From Frateuria sp. Soil773 (GTDB lineage: Bacteria > Pseudomonadota > Gammaproteobacteria > Xanthomonadales > Rhodanobacteraceae), in assembly GCF_001428405.1 (NCBI RefSeq), contig NZ_LMSL01000006.1:67900-131899 (forward strand): a stretch of DNA of 64,000 nt. Reading direction: 5' to 3'. Shown piece by piece: positions 18,005 through 26,241 of this stretch (positions are counted from its first letter, which is position 1; each line of letters begins with the position of its first letter). A program made the translations under genes and the position numbers. The notes beneath the pieces were generated by a model. It was not told the origin of the DNA. It searched no databases and worked only from the letters and a program-made list of their open reading frames with translations.

Positions 18005-19480
18005 ATGAATCGACCGAATCTGCGCATGCTGGCCTGCTCCGTCGCGGTGGCGCTGGCGGCCTCGGCCGGCGTGCAGGCGCAGACGGCGCCGCCCGCCGCG
18101 CCGTCCGCCCAGGCGCTGCCGGATTTCACCGGCATCGTGCAGAAGAACGCGCCCGCGGTCGTGCACGTGGAGGCGAAGTACAACGGCAAGCGCGCCCGCC
18201 GCGGCGGCCCGGCGGCCGGGCCGCGGGGCATCCCGGACGACCAGGCGGAGATCCTGCGCCGTTTCTTCGGCATGCCGATGATGCCTTCGCCGGAAGAGCA
18301 GGAGCGCACCTCGCTGGGCTCCGGCTTCATCCTTTCCAGCGACGGCTACATCCTCACCAACAACCACGTGGTGGACGACGCCGACGAGGTCACCGTGCGC
18401 CTGCAGGACCGCCGCACCCTGACCGCCAAGGTGGTCGGCACCGACCCGCAGTACGACATCGCCCTGCTCAAGGTGGATGCCGGCGGCAACCTGCCGGCGG
18501 TGAGCATCGGCGACTCGCGCACGCTCAAGCCGGGCCAGTGGGTGCTGGCGATCGGCTCGCCGTTCGGCTTCGACTACACCGTGACCCAGGGCATCGTCAG
18601 CGCAGTGGGCCGCAACCTCGGCAACCGCGACCAGCCCTATACCTCGTTCATCCAGACCGACGTGCCGATCAACCGCGGCAATTCCGGCGGCCCGCTGTTC
18701 GACCTGCAGGGGCGGGTGGTCGGCATCAACTCGCAGATCTATTCCAACACCGGCGGCTACCTCGGCGTGGCGTTCTCGATCCCGATCGACGTGGCGATGA
18801 GCGCGGTGCAGCAGATCAAGGACAAGGGTTTCGTCACGCGCGGCCAGCTCGGCGTGCTGGTGGGGCCGCTCACCGACGACGTGGTCAAGGCGCTGAAGCT
18901 GCCCAACAGCAACGGCGCGATCGTGTCCGACGTGGTCGCCGGCAGCGCGGCCGAGAAGGCGGGCCTGCAGCCGGGCGACATCATCGTCGGCTACAACGGG
19001 CAGTCCATCAGCATGGGCCCGGACCTGCCGCCGCTGGTCGGCCTGACCAAGCCGGGCACGCGCGTGCCCGTGGAGATCCTCCGGCACGGCAAGAAGCAGA
19101 CGGTCGAGGTGACCGTGGGTGCCGCGCCGCGCGACAAGGACGCAAGCGGCTCCCTGGCTTCGGCGCAGCAGCCGGCGGCGCGGACGGGCTCGGCCGCCCT
19201 GGGCCTGTCGGTGGAGGATCTCGACGCCGACGCCCGGCGGCAGGCCGGCCTGAAGGCTGGAGAGGGCGTGCTGGTGGGCGACGTCACCGGCCCGGTGGCC
19301 GCGCAGGCCGGCCTGCAGCCGGGGGACATCGTGCTGATGGTGAACCAGCAGAAGGTCGGCAGCGCGGCGGCGTTCCGTACCGCCACCCAGGGCGTCAAGG
19401 CCGGCGACACGGTGCTGCTGCTGGTGAAGCGTGGCGACCAGAGCCAGTTCATCGGCCTGACGGTGCCGTCCGACAAGTGA
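18005..19480 (+). CDS. mucD: Do-family periplasmic serine endopeptidase (DegP/MucD)
   Basis: A 491-residue HtrA-type protease/chaperone that removes misfolded envelope proteins. A signal peptide ends near VQA-QT (residue ~25). The trypsin-like domain carries His121 in NNHVV, Asp151 in YDIALLKVD and Ser227 in GNSGGPLF. Two PDZ domains follow, around residues 275-375 (GLQPGDIIVGYNGQ) and 390-485 (GLQPGDIVLMVNQQ). AAGGAGG lies six bases before the ATG. It is the third gene of the rpoE-rseA-mucD cluster, where MucD limits sigma-E activation by clearing inducing signals. Confidence 0.95.
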   Translation: MNRPNLRMLACSVAVALAASAGVQAQTAPPAAPSAQALPDFTGIVQKNAPAVVHVEAKYNGKRARRGGPAAGPRGIPDDQAEILRRFFGMPMMPSPEEQERTSLGSGFILSSDGYILTNNHVVDDADEVTVRLQDRRTLTAKVVGTDPQYDIALLKVDAGGNLPAVSIGDSRTLKPGQWVLAIGSPFGFDYTVTQGIVSAVGRNLGNRDQPYTSFIQTDVPINRGNSGGPLFDLQGRVVGINSQIYSNTGGYLGVAFSIPIDVAMSAVQQIKDKGFVTRGQLGVLVGPLTDDVVKALKLPNSNGAIVSDVVAGSAAEKAGLQPGDIIVGYNGQSISMGPDLPPLVGLTKPGTRVPVEILRHGKKQTVEVTVGAAPRDKDASGSLASAQQPAARTGSAALGLSVEDLDADARRQAGLKAGEGVLVGDVTGPVAAQAGLQPGDIVLMVNQQKVGSAAAFRTATQGVKAGDTVLLLVKRGDQSQFIGLTVPSDK

Positions 19481-19560
19481 GGCCCGGGCCGGCGGTCCGC
19501 CTGGCCCGCCGGCCTCCGTCCGTTTCCGATCGCGCGGCCGGCGGCCGCGCCCCGTTTCCA

Positions 19561-19569
19561 TGCGATAAT
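19561..19569 (+). promoter_or_regulatory. Possible extended -10 promoter for lepA
   Basis: TGCGATAAT contains TG-N followed by GATAAT (19564-19569). There is no clear -35. It lies 77 bases before lepA, downstream of a GC-rich inverted repeat (GCGCGGCC/GGCCGCGC, about 19532-19550) that could separate mucD from lepA transcription. Confidence 0.4.
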
Positions 19570-19646
19570 GCCGGGTTCGCGTCGCCATCCCGGCGACGCG
19601 CCGCCCGCGCCACGGCGCCGGGCGGTGAAAGCCGACAGCGTGCTCC

Positions 19647-21437
19647 ATGGAACTGATCCGCAACTTCTCCATCATCGCCCACATCGACCACGGCAAGTCG
19701 ACGCTCGCCGACCGCATCATCCAGATCTGCGGAGGCCTGGCCGACCGCGAGATGGAAGCGCAGGTGCTCGACTCCAATCCGATCGAGCGCGAGCGCGGCA
19801 TCACCATCAAGGCGCAGTCGGTGTCGCTGCCGTACAAGGCGCGCGACGGCAAGACCTACCAGCTCAACTTCATCGACACCCCCGGCCATGTCGACTTCTC
19901 CTACGAGGTCAGCCGCTCGCTGGCCGCTTGCGAGGGCGCGCTGCTGGTGGTGGATGCCGCCCAGGGTGTCGAGGCACAGTCGGTCGCCAACTGCTACACC
20001 GCGGTGGAGCAGGGCCTGGAAGTGGTGCCGGTGATCAACAAGATCGACCTGCCCACCGCCGACGTCGAGAAGGTGAAGGGCGAGATCGAGGCGGTGATCG
20101 GCGTGGATGCCACCGATGCGGTGGCGGTCAGCGCCAAGACCGGCCTCAACGTGGTCGAGGTGCTCGAGGCGATCGTCGCGCGCATCCCGCCGCCGAAGCC
20201 GCGCGACACCGACCGGCTGCAGGCCCTGATCATCGACTCGTGGTTCGACAATTACCTGGGCGTGGTGTCGCTGGTGCGCATCATGCAGGGCGAGATCAAG
20301 CCGGGCGACAAACTGCTGGTGATGTCCACCGGCCGCGTGCACGAGGTGGACGACGTCGGCGTGTTCACGCCCAAGCGCAAGAAGCTGGACAAGCTCAGCG
20401 CGGGCGAGGTGGGCTGGATCAACGCCTCGATCAAGGACGTGCACGGCGCGCCGGTGGGCGACACCCTGACCCAGGCCGGCAAGCCGGCCGAGAAGCCGCT
20501 GCCCGGTTTCCAGACCATGCAGCCGCGCGTGTTCGCCGGGCTGTTCCCGGTGGCCGCCGACGACTACCCGGCGATGCGCGAGGCGCTGGACAAGCTGCGC
20601 CTGAACGACGCGGCGCTGTTCTTCGAGCCGGAGTCCTCCGAGGCGATGGGCTTCGGCTTCCGCTGCGGCTTCCTCGGCATGCTGCACATGGAGATCGTGC
20701 AGGAGCGGCTGGAGCGCGAATACGATCTGGACCTAATCACCACCGCGCCCACCGTGGTCTACGAGATCCTCAAGAGCGACGGCTCGACGATGTCGCTGGA
20801 CAACCCGGCCAAGCTGCCGCCGTCGCCGCAGGTGCAGGAGATCCGCGAGCCGATCATCGTCGCCAACATCCTCACGCCGCCGGACTACATCGGCAACGTG
20901 ATCACCCTGTGCGAGGAGAAGCGCGGCGTGCAGCGCTCGATCCAGTACCTGGCGACCCAGGTGCAGATCAGCTACGAGCTGCCGCTGGCCGAGGTGGTGC
21001 TGGACTTCTTCGACCGCCTGAAGTCGGTCTCGCGCGGCTACGCCTCGATGGACTACCACTTCGACCGCTTCGACGCCGGCCCGTTCGTGCGCGTGGACGT
21101 GCTGATCAACGGCGACCGCGTCGACGCGCTCTCGCTGATCGTGCACCGCAGCCACGCCGACCGCCGCGGCCGCGACCTGGTCGAGCGGATGAAGGACCTG
21201 ATCCCGCGCCAGCAGTTCGATGTGGCGATCCAGGCGGCGATCGGCGCGCAGATCATCGCGCGCTCCACCGTGAAGGCCCTGCGCAAGAACGTGCTGGCCA
21301 AGTGCTACGGCGGCGACGTCAGCCGCAAGAAAAAGCTGCTGGAGAAGCAGAAGGAAGGCAAGAAGCGGATGAAGCAGGTCGGCCGCGTCGAGATTCCGCA
21401 GGAAGCTTTCCTGGCCGTACTGAAAGTGGACAAATAA
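19647..21437 (+). CDS. lepA: Elongation factor 4 (LepA), ribosome back-translocase GTPase
   Basis: A 596-residue translational GTPase, full length. The G motifs are [10 protein letters not shown] (G1), RERGITI (G2), DTPGHVDF (G3) and NKIDLP (G4). Domain II and the EF-G-like domains follow, and the LepA-specific C-terminal domain ends with the basic [20 protein letters not shown] segment that contacts the peptidyl transferase centre. lepB starts 42 bases downstream, the usual lepA-lepB operon. It acts on stalled or mistranslocated ribosomes and in 30S biogenesis. Confidence 0.97.
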   Translation: MELIRNFSIIAHIDHGKSTLADRIIQICGGLADREMEAQVLDSNPIERERGITIKAQSVSLPYKARDGKTYQLNFIDTPGHVDFSYEVSRSLAACEGALLVVDAAQGVEAQSVANCYTAVEQGLEVVPVINKIDLPTADVEKVKGEIEAVIGVDATDAVAVSAKTGLNVVEVLEAIVARIPPPKPRDTDRLQALIIDSWFDNYLGVVSLVRIMQGEIKPGDKLLVMSTGRVHEVDDVGVFTPKRKKLDKLSAGEVGWINASIKDVHGAPVGDTLTQAGKPAEKPLPGFQTMQPRVFAGLFPVAADDYPAMREALDKLRLNDAALFFEPESSEAMGFGFRCGFLGMLHMEIVQERLEREYDLDLITTAPTVVYEILKSDGSTMSLDNPAKLPPSPQVQEIREPIIVANILTPPDYIGNVITLCEEKRGVQRSIQYLATQVQISYELPLAEVVLDFFDRLKSVSRGYASMDYHFDRFDAGPFVRVDVLINGDRVDALSLIVHRSHADRRGRDLVERMKDLIPRQQFDVAIQAAIGAQIIARSTVKALRKNVLAKCYGGDVSRKKKLLEKQKEGKKRMKQVGRVEIPQEAFLAVLKVDK

Positions 21438-21479
21438 ACGCGATCAGCGATGATCCACCTGGAAACCTGGAGTCAAGGC

Positions 21480-22379
21480 ATGGAATTCGATTTCTCGGCG
21501 ATTCTGCTCGGCCTCACCGTGGTGTTCGGTGTGGTGTGGGGACTGGACCGCCTGTTCCTGTACAAGAAGCGCAAGGCGCGCCTGGATGCCGCGGGCGCGG
21601 AATACCGCGATCCGGTGCCGGTGGACTGGGCGCGCTCGCTGTTCCCGGTGGTGCTGGTGGTGCTGTTGCTGCGCTCGTTCGTGGCCGAACCCTTCCGCAT
21701 CCCGTCCGGCTCGATGATGCCGACCCTGGACGTGGGCGACTTCATCCTGGTCAACAAGTTCGCCTACGGGCTGCGCATGCCGGCGTTCAACAACAAGTTC
21801 GTCAGCCTGGGCGAGCCTAAGCGCGGCGACGTGGTGGTGTTCCGCTTCCCCGGCTACCTGTGCGACGACGGCAGCGGCAAGCTGGTACGCAGCGGCGACC
21901 AGAGCTGCGCGGACCCGCATGCGCCGGTGCCGAACCAGAACTGGATCAAGCGCGTGATCGGCCTGCCGGGCGACCGCATCGAGTCGCACGGCGACCAGCT
22001 CCTGATCAACGGCCAGCCGGTTCAGGCGGACGAGGCCGGCCCGTACCAGGGCAATCCGAAGCGCGACGAGTCGCGGGTGATGCTCGATTACGGCGCCACC
22101 GTGTGGACCGAGCACCTGGGCAAGGTCAACCACCTGATCGCGCGGATGCCGGCCTACACCACCCCCAACGCGATCCCGAACGACAAGGTCCCGTCGGTGG
22201 TGCCGCAGGGTTGCTACATCGTGATGGGCGACAACCGCTACAACAGCACCGACAGCCGCTGGTGGGGCTGCATGCCGGAGCAGAACCTGGCCGGCAAGGC
22301 GTTCCTGATCTGGCTGAGCTGGCGGGGCACGGATGCGGGCTGGTTCGACCTTTCGCGGATGGGCACGGTCATCCATTGA
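21480..22379 (+). CDS. lepB: Signal peptidase I
   Basis: A 299-residue type I leader peptidase that cleaves signal peptides on the periplasmic face of the inner membrane. Two N-terminal hydrophobic segments (about 5-22 and 55-72) flank a basic cytoplasmic loop. The catalytic Ser78 is in PSGSMMPTL and the general base Lys157 is in WIKRVIGLPGD. The C-terminal box GDNRYNSTDSRWWG is intact. I prefer the ATG at 21480, which has GGAG upstream; an in-frame ATG at 21450 would add ten residues. Substrates in this window include FkpA, MucD and the exported serine hydrolase. Confidence 0.95.
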   Translation: MEFDFSAILLGLTVVFGVVWGLDRLFLYKKRKARLDAAGAEYRDPVPVDWARSLFPVVLVVLLLRSFVAEPFRIPSGSMMPTLDVGDFILVNKFAYGLRMPAFNNKFVSLGEPKRGDVVVFRFPGYLCDDGSGKLVRSGDQSCADPHAPVPNQNWIKRVIGLPGDRIESHGDQLLINGQPVQADEAGPYQGNPKRDESRVMLDYGATVWTEHLGKVNHLIARMPAYTTPNAIPNDKVPSVVPQGCYIVMGDNRYNSTDSRWWGCMPEQNLAGKAFLIWLSWRGTDAGWFDLSRMGTVIH

Positions 22380-22529
22380 CGAAAGCGTGACGGGCGTCGA
22401 TTCTGCGCCGGTGACCGCTGCGGGCCGGCGCGGGAGAATCCGCAGCTCGTGCGGCCGGCGCCGGGTGGCGGTCGGTGGCTTGTCTTACATCATCCAGGGG
22501 ACGCCGCGCAGCGGCATGGCGAGGGGACT

Positions 22530-22910
22530 ATGAAAGCGAAGCAGTCGGGCATCACCCTGATCGGGTTTCTGATCGTGCTGATCGTGTTGGGCTTTTTCGG
22601 CTACATGGCGATGAAGCTGGTGCCGGCCTATTCGGAGTACATGGGCGTGAGCAAGGCGATGACCCAGATCGCCAGCAGCGGCACCGAGGGCAAGACGCTG
22701 GACGACATCCGGCGTGACCTGATGTTCAAGATGGGCTTCCAGTACGTGGACGACTCGACCATCAAGCCGAAGGACATCACCCTGGTGCGCGCCAACAACA
22801 GCGCCCAGCTCCACGTGGAATACGACAAGGTGATCCCGTTCATGTACAACATCTCGTTCCTGCTGCACTTCGAGAAGAGCGTGCAGTTGCAGGGCAACGT
22901 GGGCCAGTAA
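22530..22910 (+). CDS. DUF4845 family membrane protein
   Basis: A 126-residue protein with one N-terminal transmembrane helix (residues ~9-30, ITLIGFLIVLIVLGFFGYMAMKL) after KQSG, giving it a type IV pilin-like appearance. A small periplasmic domain follows (YSEYMGVSKAMTQIA, DDIRRDLMFKMGFQYVDD). DUF4845 proteins commonly sit between lepB and rnc in gammaproteobacteria. Their function is unknown. GAGGGG precedes the ATG at 22530, and rnc begins three bases after the stop, so the two are almost certainly coupled. Confidence 0.88.
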   Translation: MKAKQSGITLIGFLIVLIVLGFFGYMAMKLVPAYSEYMGVSKAMTQIASSGTEGKTLDDIRRDLMFKMGFQYVDDSTIKPKDITLVRANNSAQLHVEYDKVIPFMYNISFLLHFEKSVQLQGNVGQ

Positions 22911-22913
22911 GCC

Positions 22914-23573
22914 TTGAAGCTGGACTACCGCTTCAACGATCCGGTGCTGGCGCAGCTCGCGCTGACCCATCGCAGCATCGGCAAGCCGAACAACGAGCGG
23001 ATGGAATTCCTCGGCGACGCGCTGCTTGGCGCCATCGTCGCCGAGATGCTTTACGAGGCGCACCCCAAGGCCAGCGAGGGCGAGCTGTCGCGCCTGCGCG
23101 CGCAACTGGTCAACGGCCAGGCGCTGGCGGTGGTCGCCCGCGAGCTGGAGTTGGGCGACGAGCTGAAGCTGGGGCCGGGCGAGCTGAAGAGCGGCGGATT
23201 CCGGCGCGATTCGATCCTCGCCGACGCTTTCGAGGCGATGATCGCCGCGGTCTACCTGGATGCGGGCTTCGCCGCCTGCCGCGAGGTGGTGCGGGGACTG
23301 TTCCGGCCGCGCATCGACGCGCTGCCGAAGTCCTCCAAGGACGCCAAGACCCGCCTGCAGGAATGGCTGCAAGGGCGCGGCCTGCCGCTGCCGGCGTACG
23401 TGCTGAAGGACAGCCGCGGCGAGGACCACGCCAAGACCTTCGACGTCAGTTGCACGATCGCCGAACCGGCGGCGATCAGCGCGGACGCCAGCGGCCCGAG
23501 CCGCCGCGCGGCCGAGCAGGACGCGGCCGAGATCGTGCTCGGCCACCTGCTGGAGCAGGCCGGCCAGCCCTGA
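22914..23573 (+). CDS. rnc: Ribonuclease III
   Basis: A 219-residue double-strand-specific endoribonuclease that processes rRNA precursors and structured mRNAs. The signature NNERMEFLGDALL carries Glu31 and Asp35, and the second metal-binding pair lies in ADAFEAMIAAVYLDAG (about 104-107). The double-stranded RNA-binding domain occupies about residues 150-217 (DAKTRLQEWLQGRG, SRRAAEQDAAEIVL). The start codon is TTG at 22914, three bases after the upstream stop, with no independent RBS, so translation probably depends on coupling. era follows after 96 bases. Confidence 0.95.
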   Translation: MKLDYRFNDPVLAQLALTHRSIGKPNNERMEFLGDALLGAIVAEMLYEAHPKASEGELSRLRAQLVNGQALAVVARELELGDELKLGPGELKSGGFRRDSILADAFEAMIAAVYLDAGFAACREVVRGLFRPRIDALPKSSKDAKTRLQEWLQGRGLPLPAYVLKDSRGEDHAKTFDVSCTIAEPAAISADASGPSRRAAEQDAAEIVLGHLLEQAGQP

Positions 23574-23669
23574 GTTCCGCCCCGTACCGTTTTCGCGTCG
23601 CACGCACGGCTGGCATCCGCGGGCCGGCGGCGCCATGCTTGTCATCCGAAACCAAGAGCTATCGAAACC

Positions 23670-24620
23670 ATGAACGACGAACTGGACGCCGCCGCAGGCA
23701 CCGGCATGCAGCCCGATGAACTGCCGCATCCGGATTTCCGCTGCGGCCTGGTCGCGCTGGCCGGGCGGCCGAACGTCGGCAAGTCGACCCTGCTCAACGC
23801 GCTGATCGGCTTCCGGCTGTCCATCGTCAGCCCGCGTCCGCAGACCACGCGCCACCGCATCCTGGGCATCAGCACCAGCGAGGCCGGCCAGATCATGTAC
23901 GTGGACACGCCCGGCCTGCATCGCGGCGCCAAGCGCGCGATGAACCGCAGCCTCAACCGCGCCGCGCGCTCGGCGATCAGTGACGTCGACCTGGTGGTGC
24001 AGGTGATCGAGGCCGGTCGCTGGACCGACGAGGACGAGGCGCTGTACGCGGCGCTGGTCGAGCAGAAGACGCCGCGGCTGCTGGCGATCAACAAGGTCGA
24101 CCTGGCCAAGGACAAGGGCGCGATGCTGCCCTTCGTGGCCGAGCTGATGACCCGGCACAGCTTCGACGAGGTGCATTACGTCAGCGCGCTCAAGCAGAAG
24201 GGGCTGAAGGAGCTGGAGGCGGGCATCCTCGCGCGCCTGCCGGTGCGGCCGCCGGTCTACGGCGAGGACGAGGTCACCGACCGCAGCGAGCGTTTCCTGG
24301 CCGCCGAGATGGTGCGCGAGCAGTTGATGCTGCGGCTCGACCAGGAGCTGCCGTACGCCACCACGGTGGAGATCGAGCAGTTCAGCGACCGCCCGGACGG
24401 CGTCGCCGAGGTGCATGCGGTGATCTGGGTGGAGCGCGAAGGCCAGAAGGCGATCGTGATCGGCGCCGGCGGCGCCCAGCTCAAGGCGGTCGGCAGCGGC
24501 GCCCGGCGCAACATGGAGCGCATGTTCGAGCGCAAGGTCTTCCTCAAGCTGTGGGTGAAGGTGCGCGAGGGCTGGGTGGATGACGAGACGATGCTGAAGA
24601 AGTTCGGCTATACGGATTAG
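23670..24620 (+). CDS. era: GTPase Era
   Basis: A 316-residue GTPase required for 16S rRNA maturation and 30S assembly. The G domain has GRPNVGKSTL (G1), DTPGLHRG (G3) and NKVDLAK (G4). The C-terminal KH domain shows EGQKAIVIGAGGAQLKAVG and ends at KKFGYTD. An N-terminal extension of about 20 residues (DELDAAAGTGMQPDELPH) precedes the G domain. The rnc-era-recO order is the classic one. The stop codon lies within the first heptamer repeat of the hairpin that separates era from recO. Confidence 0.96.
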   Translation: MNDELDAAAGTGMQPDELPHPDFRCGLVALAGRPNVGKSTLLNALIGFRLSIVSPRPQTTRHRILGISTSEAGQIMYVDTPGLHRGAKRAMNRSLNRAARSAISDVDLVVQVIEAGRWTDEDEALYAALVEQKTPRLLAINKVDLAKDKGAMLPFVAELMTRHSFDEVHYVSALKQKGLKELEAGILARLPVRPPVYGEDEVTDRSERFLAAEMVREQLMLRLDQELPYATTVEIEQFSDRPDGVAEVHAVIWVEREGQKAIVIGAGGAQLKAVGSGARRNMERMFERKVFLKLWVKVREGWVDDETMLKKFGYTD

Positions 24621-24724
24621 GAGTGAGAGATAAGGAGTGAGGAGTGAGAGAACGGTGTGCGGCGAGCGAGGGTGCCCGGTCTCTCCAGCTTTTCTCTCAC
24701 TCCTCACTCCTCTCACCTCACTCC
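24620..24724. repeat. GAGTGAG heptamer repeats forming a long hairpin between era and recO
   Basis: A perfect 20-bp inverted repeat (arms 24633-24652 and 24692-24711; core GGAGTGAGGAGTGAGAGAA and its complement) encloses a 39-base loop. An outer pair GGAGTGAG/CTCACTCC (24620-24627 and 24717-24724) extends it. The arms are built from repeats of GGAGTGA(G). The recO ATG is nine bases after the structure, so it could affect recO translation or mRNA decay by the neighbouring RNase III. Confidence 0.85.
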
Positions 24725-24733
24725 TGATTCCCC

Positions 24734-25444
24734 ATGCGCATCGAGCAGCAACCCGCCTACGTCCTGCATGCGCGGCCCTACCGCGAGACGTCGCTGCTGC
24801 TCGAATGCCTGACCCGCGACCATGGCCGCCTTGGCGTAGTCGCGCGCGGCGTGCGGCGGGAGCGGGCGCGGCTGCAGCGGGCGCAACTGGAGCCGTTCCA
24901 GCCGTTGGCGATCGACCTGATGCTGCGCGGCGAGCTGGCTACCCTGCTGGGCGCCGAGCCCGCCGGCCTGCCGTTGCGGCTGCCGGGCGACGCCGGGCTG
25001 GCCGGGCTGTACCTCAACGAGCTGGTGGTGCGGCTGACCGGGCGGCAGGATCCGCATCCGCCGCTGTACGAAGCCTATGCGCAGACGCTGCCGCAGTTGT
25101 GCATGCCGGCCGGGCTGGGCTGGACGCTGCGCCGTTTCGAGCGCGACCTGCTGGACGCGCTCGGCTATGGCCTGCAACTCTCGTTCGATGCCGACAGCGG
25201 AGAGAGCCTGGACGAGGACGGCGACTACCTCTACCGCGCCGAGCATGGCCCGGTCCGCTGCGCGCCGGGCACGGCGCGCGCACTGCGCGGCGGCGACCTG
25301 CTGGCGTTCGCGCAGGACCGCAAGCCTTCCGCCGCCGGCCTGGCCGCCCTGCGCGGCATGATGCGCGAGGTGATCCGGTTCCACCTGGGTGGCGGCGAGC
25401 TGCGTGCGTGGCGCGTGCTGGCCGGGGCTGTGTCGCGCCGCTGA
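24734..25444 (+). CDS. recO: DNA repair protein RecO
   Basis: A 236-residue recombination mediator that loads RecA with RecR at SSB-coated gaps. The N-terminal OB fold begins QQPAYVLHARPYRETSLLLECLTRDHGRLGVVARGVRR, typical of the family. The helical C-terminal region runs through LNELVVRLTGRQDPHPPLYEAY and LRRFERDLLDALGYGLQL. A Zn-binding Cys cluster is absent, as in E. coli RecO. The gene ends two bases from the stop of the convergent REC-HPt gene. No RBS is obvious because the heptamer hairpin occupies the leader. Confidence 0.93.
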   Translation: MRIEQQPAYVLHARPYRETSLLLECLTRDHGRLGVVARGVRRERARLQRAQLEPFQPLAIDLMLRGELATLLGAEPAGLPLRLPGDAGLAGLYLNELVVRLTGRQDPHPPLYEAYAQTLPQLCMPAGLGWTLRRFERDLLDALGYGLQLSFDADSGESLDEDGDYLYRAEHGPVRCAPGTARALRGGDLLAFAQDRKPSAAGLAALRGMMREVIRFHLGGGELRAWRVLAGAVSRR

Positions 25445-25446
25445 GC

Positions 25447-26208
25447 TCAGTCGGACGGTTCCAGGGCGTCCAGGGTCGCCAGCAGCGCCTCGCGGAAGCG
25501 CTGCACCGGCAACGGGGCGACCGGCTGGCCCTGGGCCAGCCGCTGCTGCAGTGCGATCACCTGCGCCGACAGTGCGGCGGCGCCGCAGAATCCGCAGGAG
25601 GAACGCAGCCGGTGCAGCCGCTCGGCGAAGCCGCCGGGGTCGGCGCCGAGCCGGTCCAGCTCGCCGCAGAGGCTGGCCAGTTCCTCGCGCAGCAGGCCGC
25701 GCAGGGCGTGCATGGTGCGCGCGTCGCCGGTGCTCACCAGGGCGGCGTCGTCGTCGAGCAGGGGCGCTTCGCAGCCGCCGGCCTGCACGAGCGCGAGCAC
25801 GCGTTGCAGGCTGCGCAGGTCGCAGGGCTTCTGCAGCACCTCGCCGAAGCCGGCGGCCAGCAATTGCTGGCGGTCGCCGGGGCCTACCTCGGCGCTGGTC
25901 GCCACCGCCACGCTGTCGGACGAGGCCGCGGTCGGGTCGCTGCGCAAGGCTTCGAGGATCTGCCGGGCGCCGCCGCCGGGCATGCGGCAGTCGAGCAGGA
26001 GCAGGTCGAAGACGTCGCTGCGCGCATGGGCGAGGGCGGCGGCGCCGTCGGCGCAGGCGTGCGGGTCGGCGCCCAGGCTGCGCAGGCCGTCGGCGAGGAA
26101 GCGGCGGCTGGCCGGGTCGTCGTCGGCGACCAGGACGCGCAGGATGCGCGTGCCGGATCGCGGCGTCTTTCCGTCGGTGGCGGGCGCGTCAAGCATGACG
26201 AAATCCAT
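25447..26208 (-). CDS. Response-regulator receiver fused to an HPt domain
   Basis: A 253-residue phosphorelay protein. The receiver domain (residues ~20-140) has the acidic triad DDD at 29-31, the phospho-acceptor Asp73 in LLLLDCRMPG and the conserved Lys in LQKPCD. The C-terminal HPt domain (~160-250) shows HRLRSSCGFCGA with the phosphorylatable His near 198, flanked by helices. It has no DNA-binding or enzymatic output domain, so it probably shuttles phosphate between a hybrid kinase and another regulator, but no kinase gene is nearby. It is divergent from ydbH with only 33 bases between starts. An ATG at 26196 is an alternative start. Confidence 0.85.
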   Translation of the reverse strand: MDFVMLDAPATDGKTPRSGTRILRVLVADDDPASRRFLADGLRSLGADPHACADGAAALAHARSDVFDLLLLDCRMPGGGARQILEALRSDPTAASSDSVAVATSAEVGPGDRQQLLAAGFGEVLQKPCDLRSLQRVLALVQAGGCEAPLLDDDAALVSTGDARTMHALRGLLREELASLCGELDRLGADPGGFAERLHRLRSSCGFCGAAALSAQVIALQQRLAQGQPVAPLPVQRFREALLATLDALEPSD

Positions 26209-26241
26209 GTCGTTCAGCCGAGTTTGGCAGAATGGCGGGAC

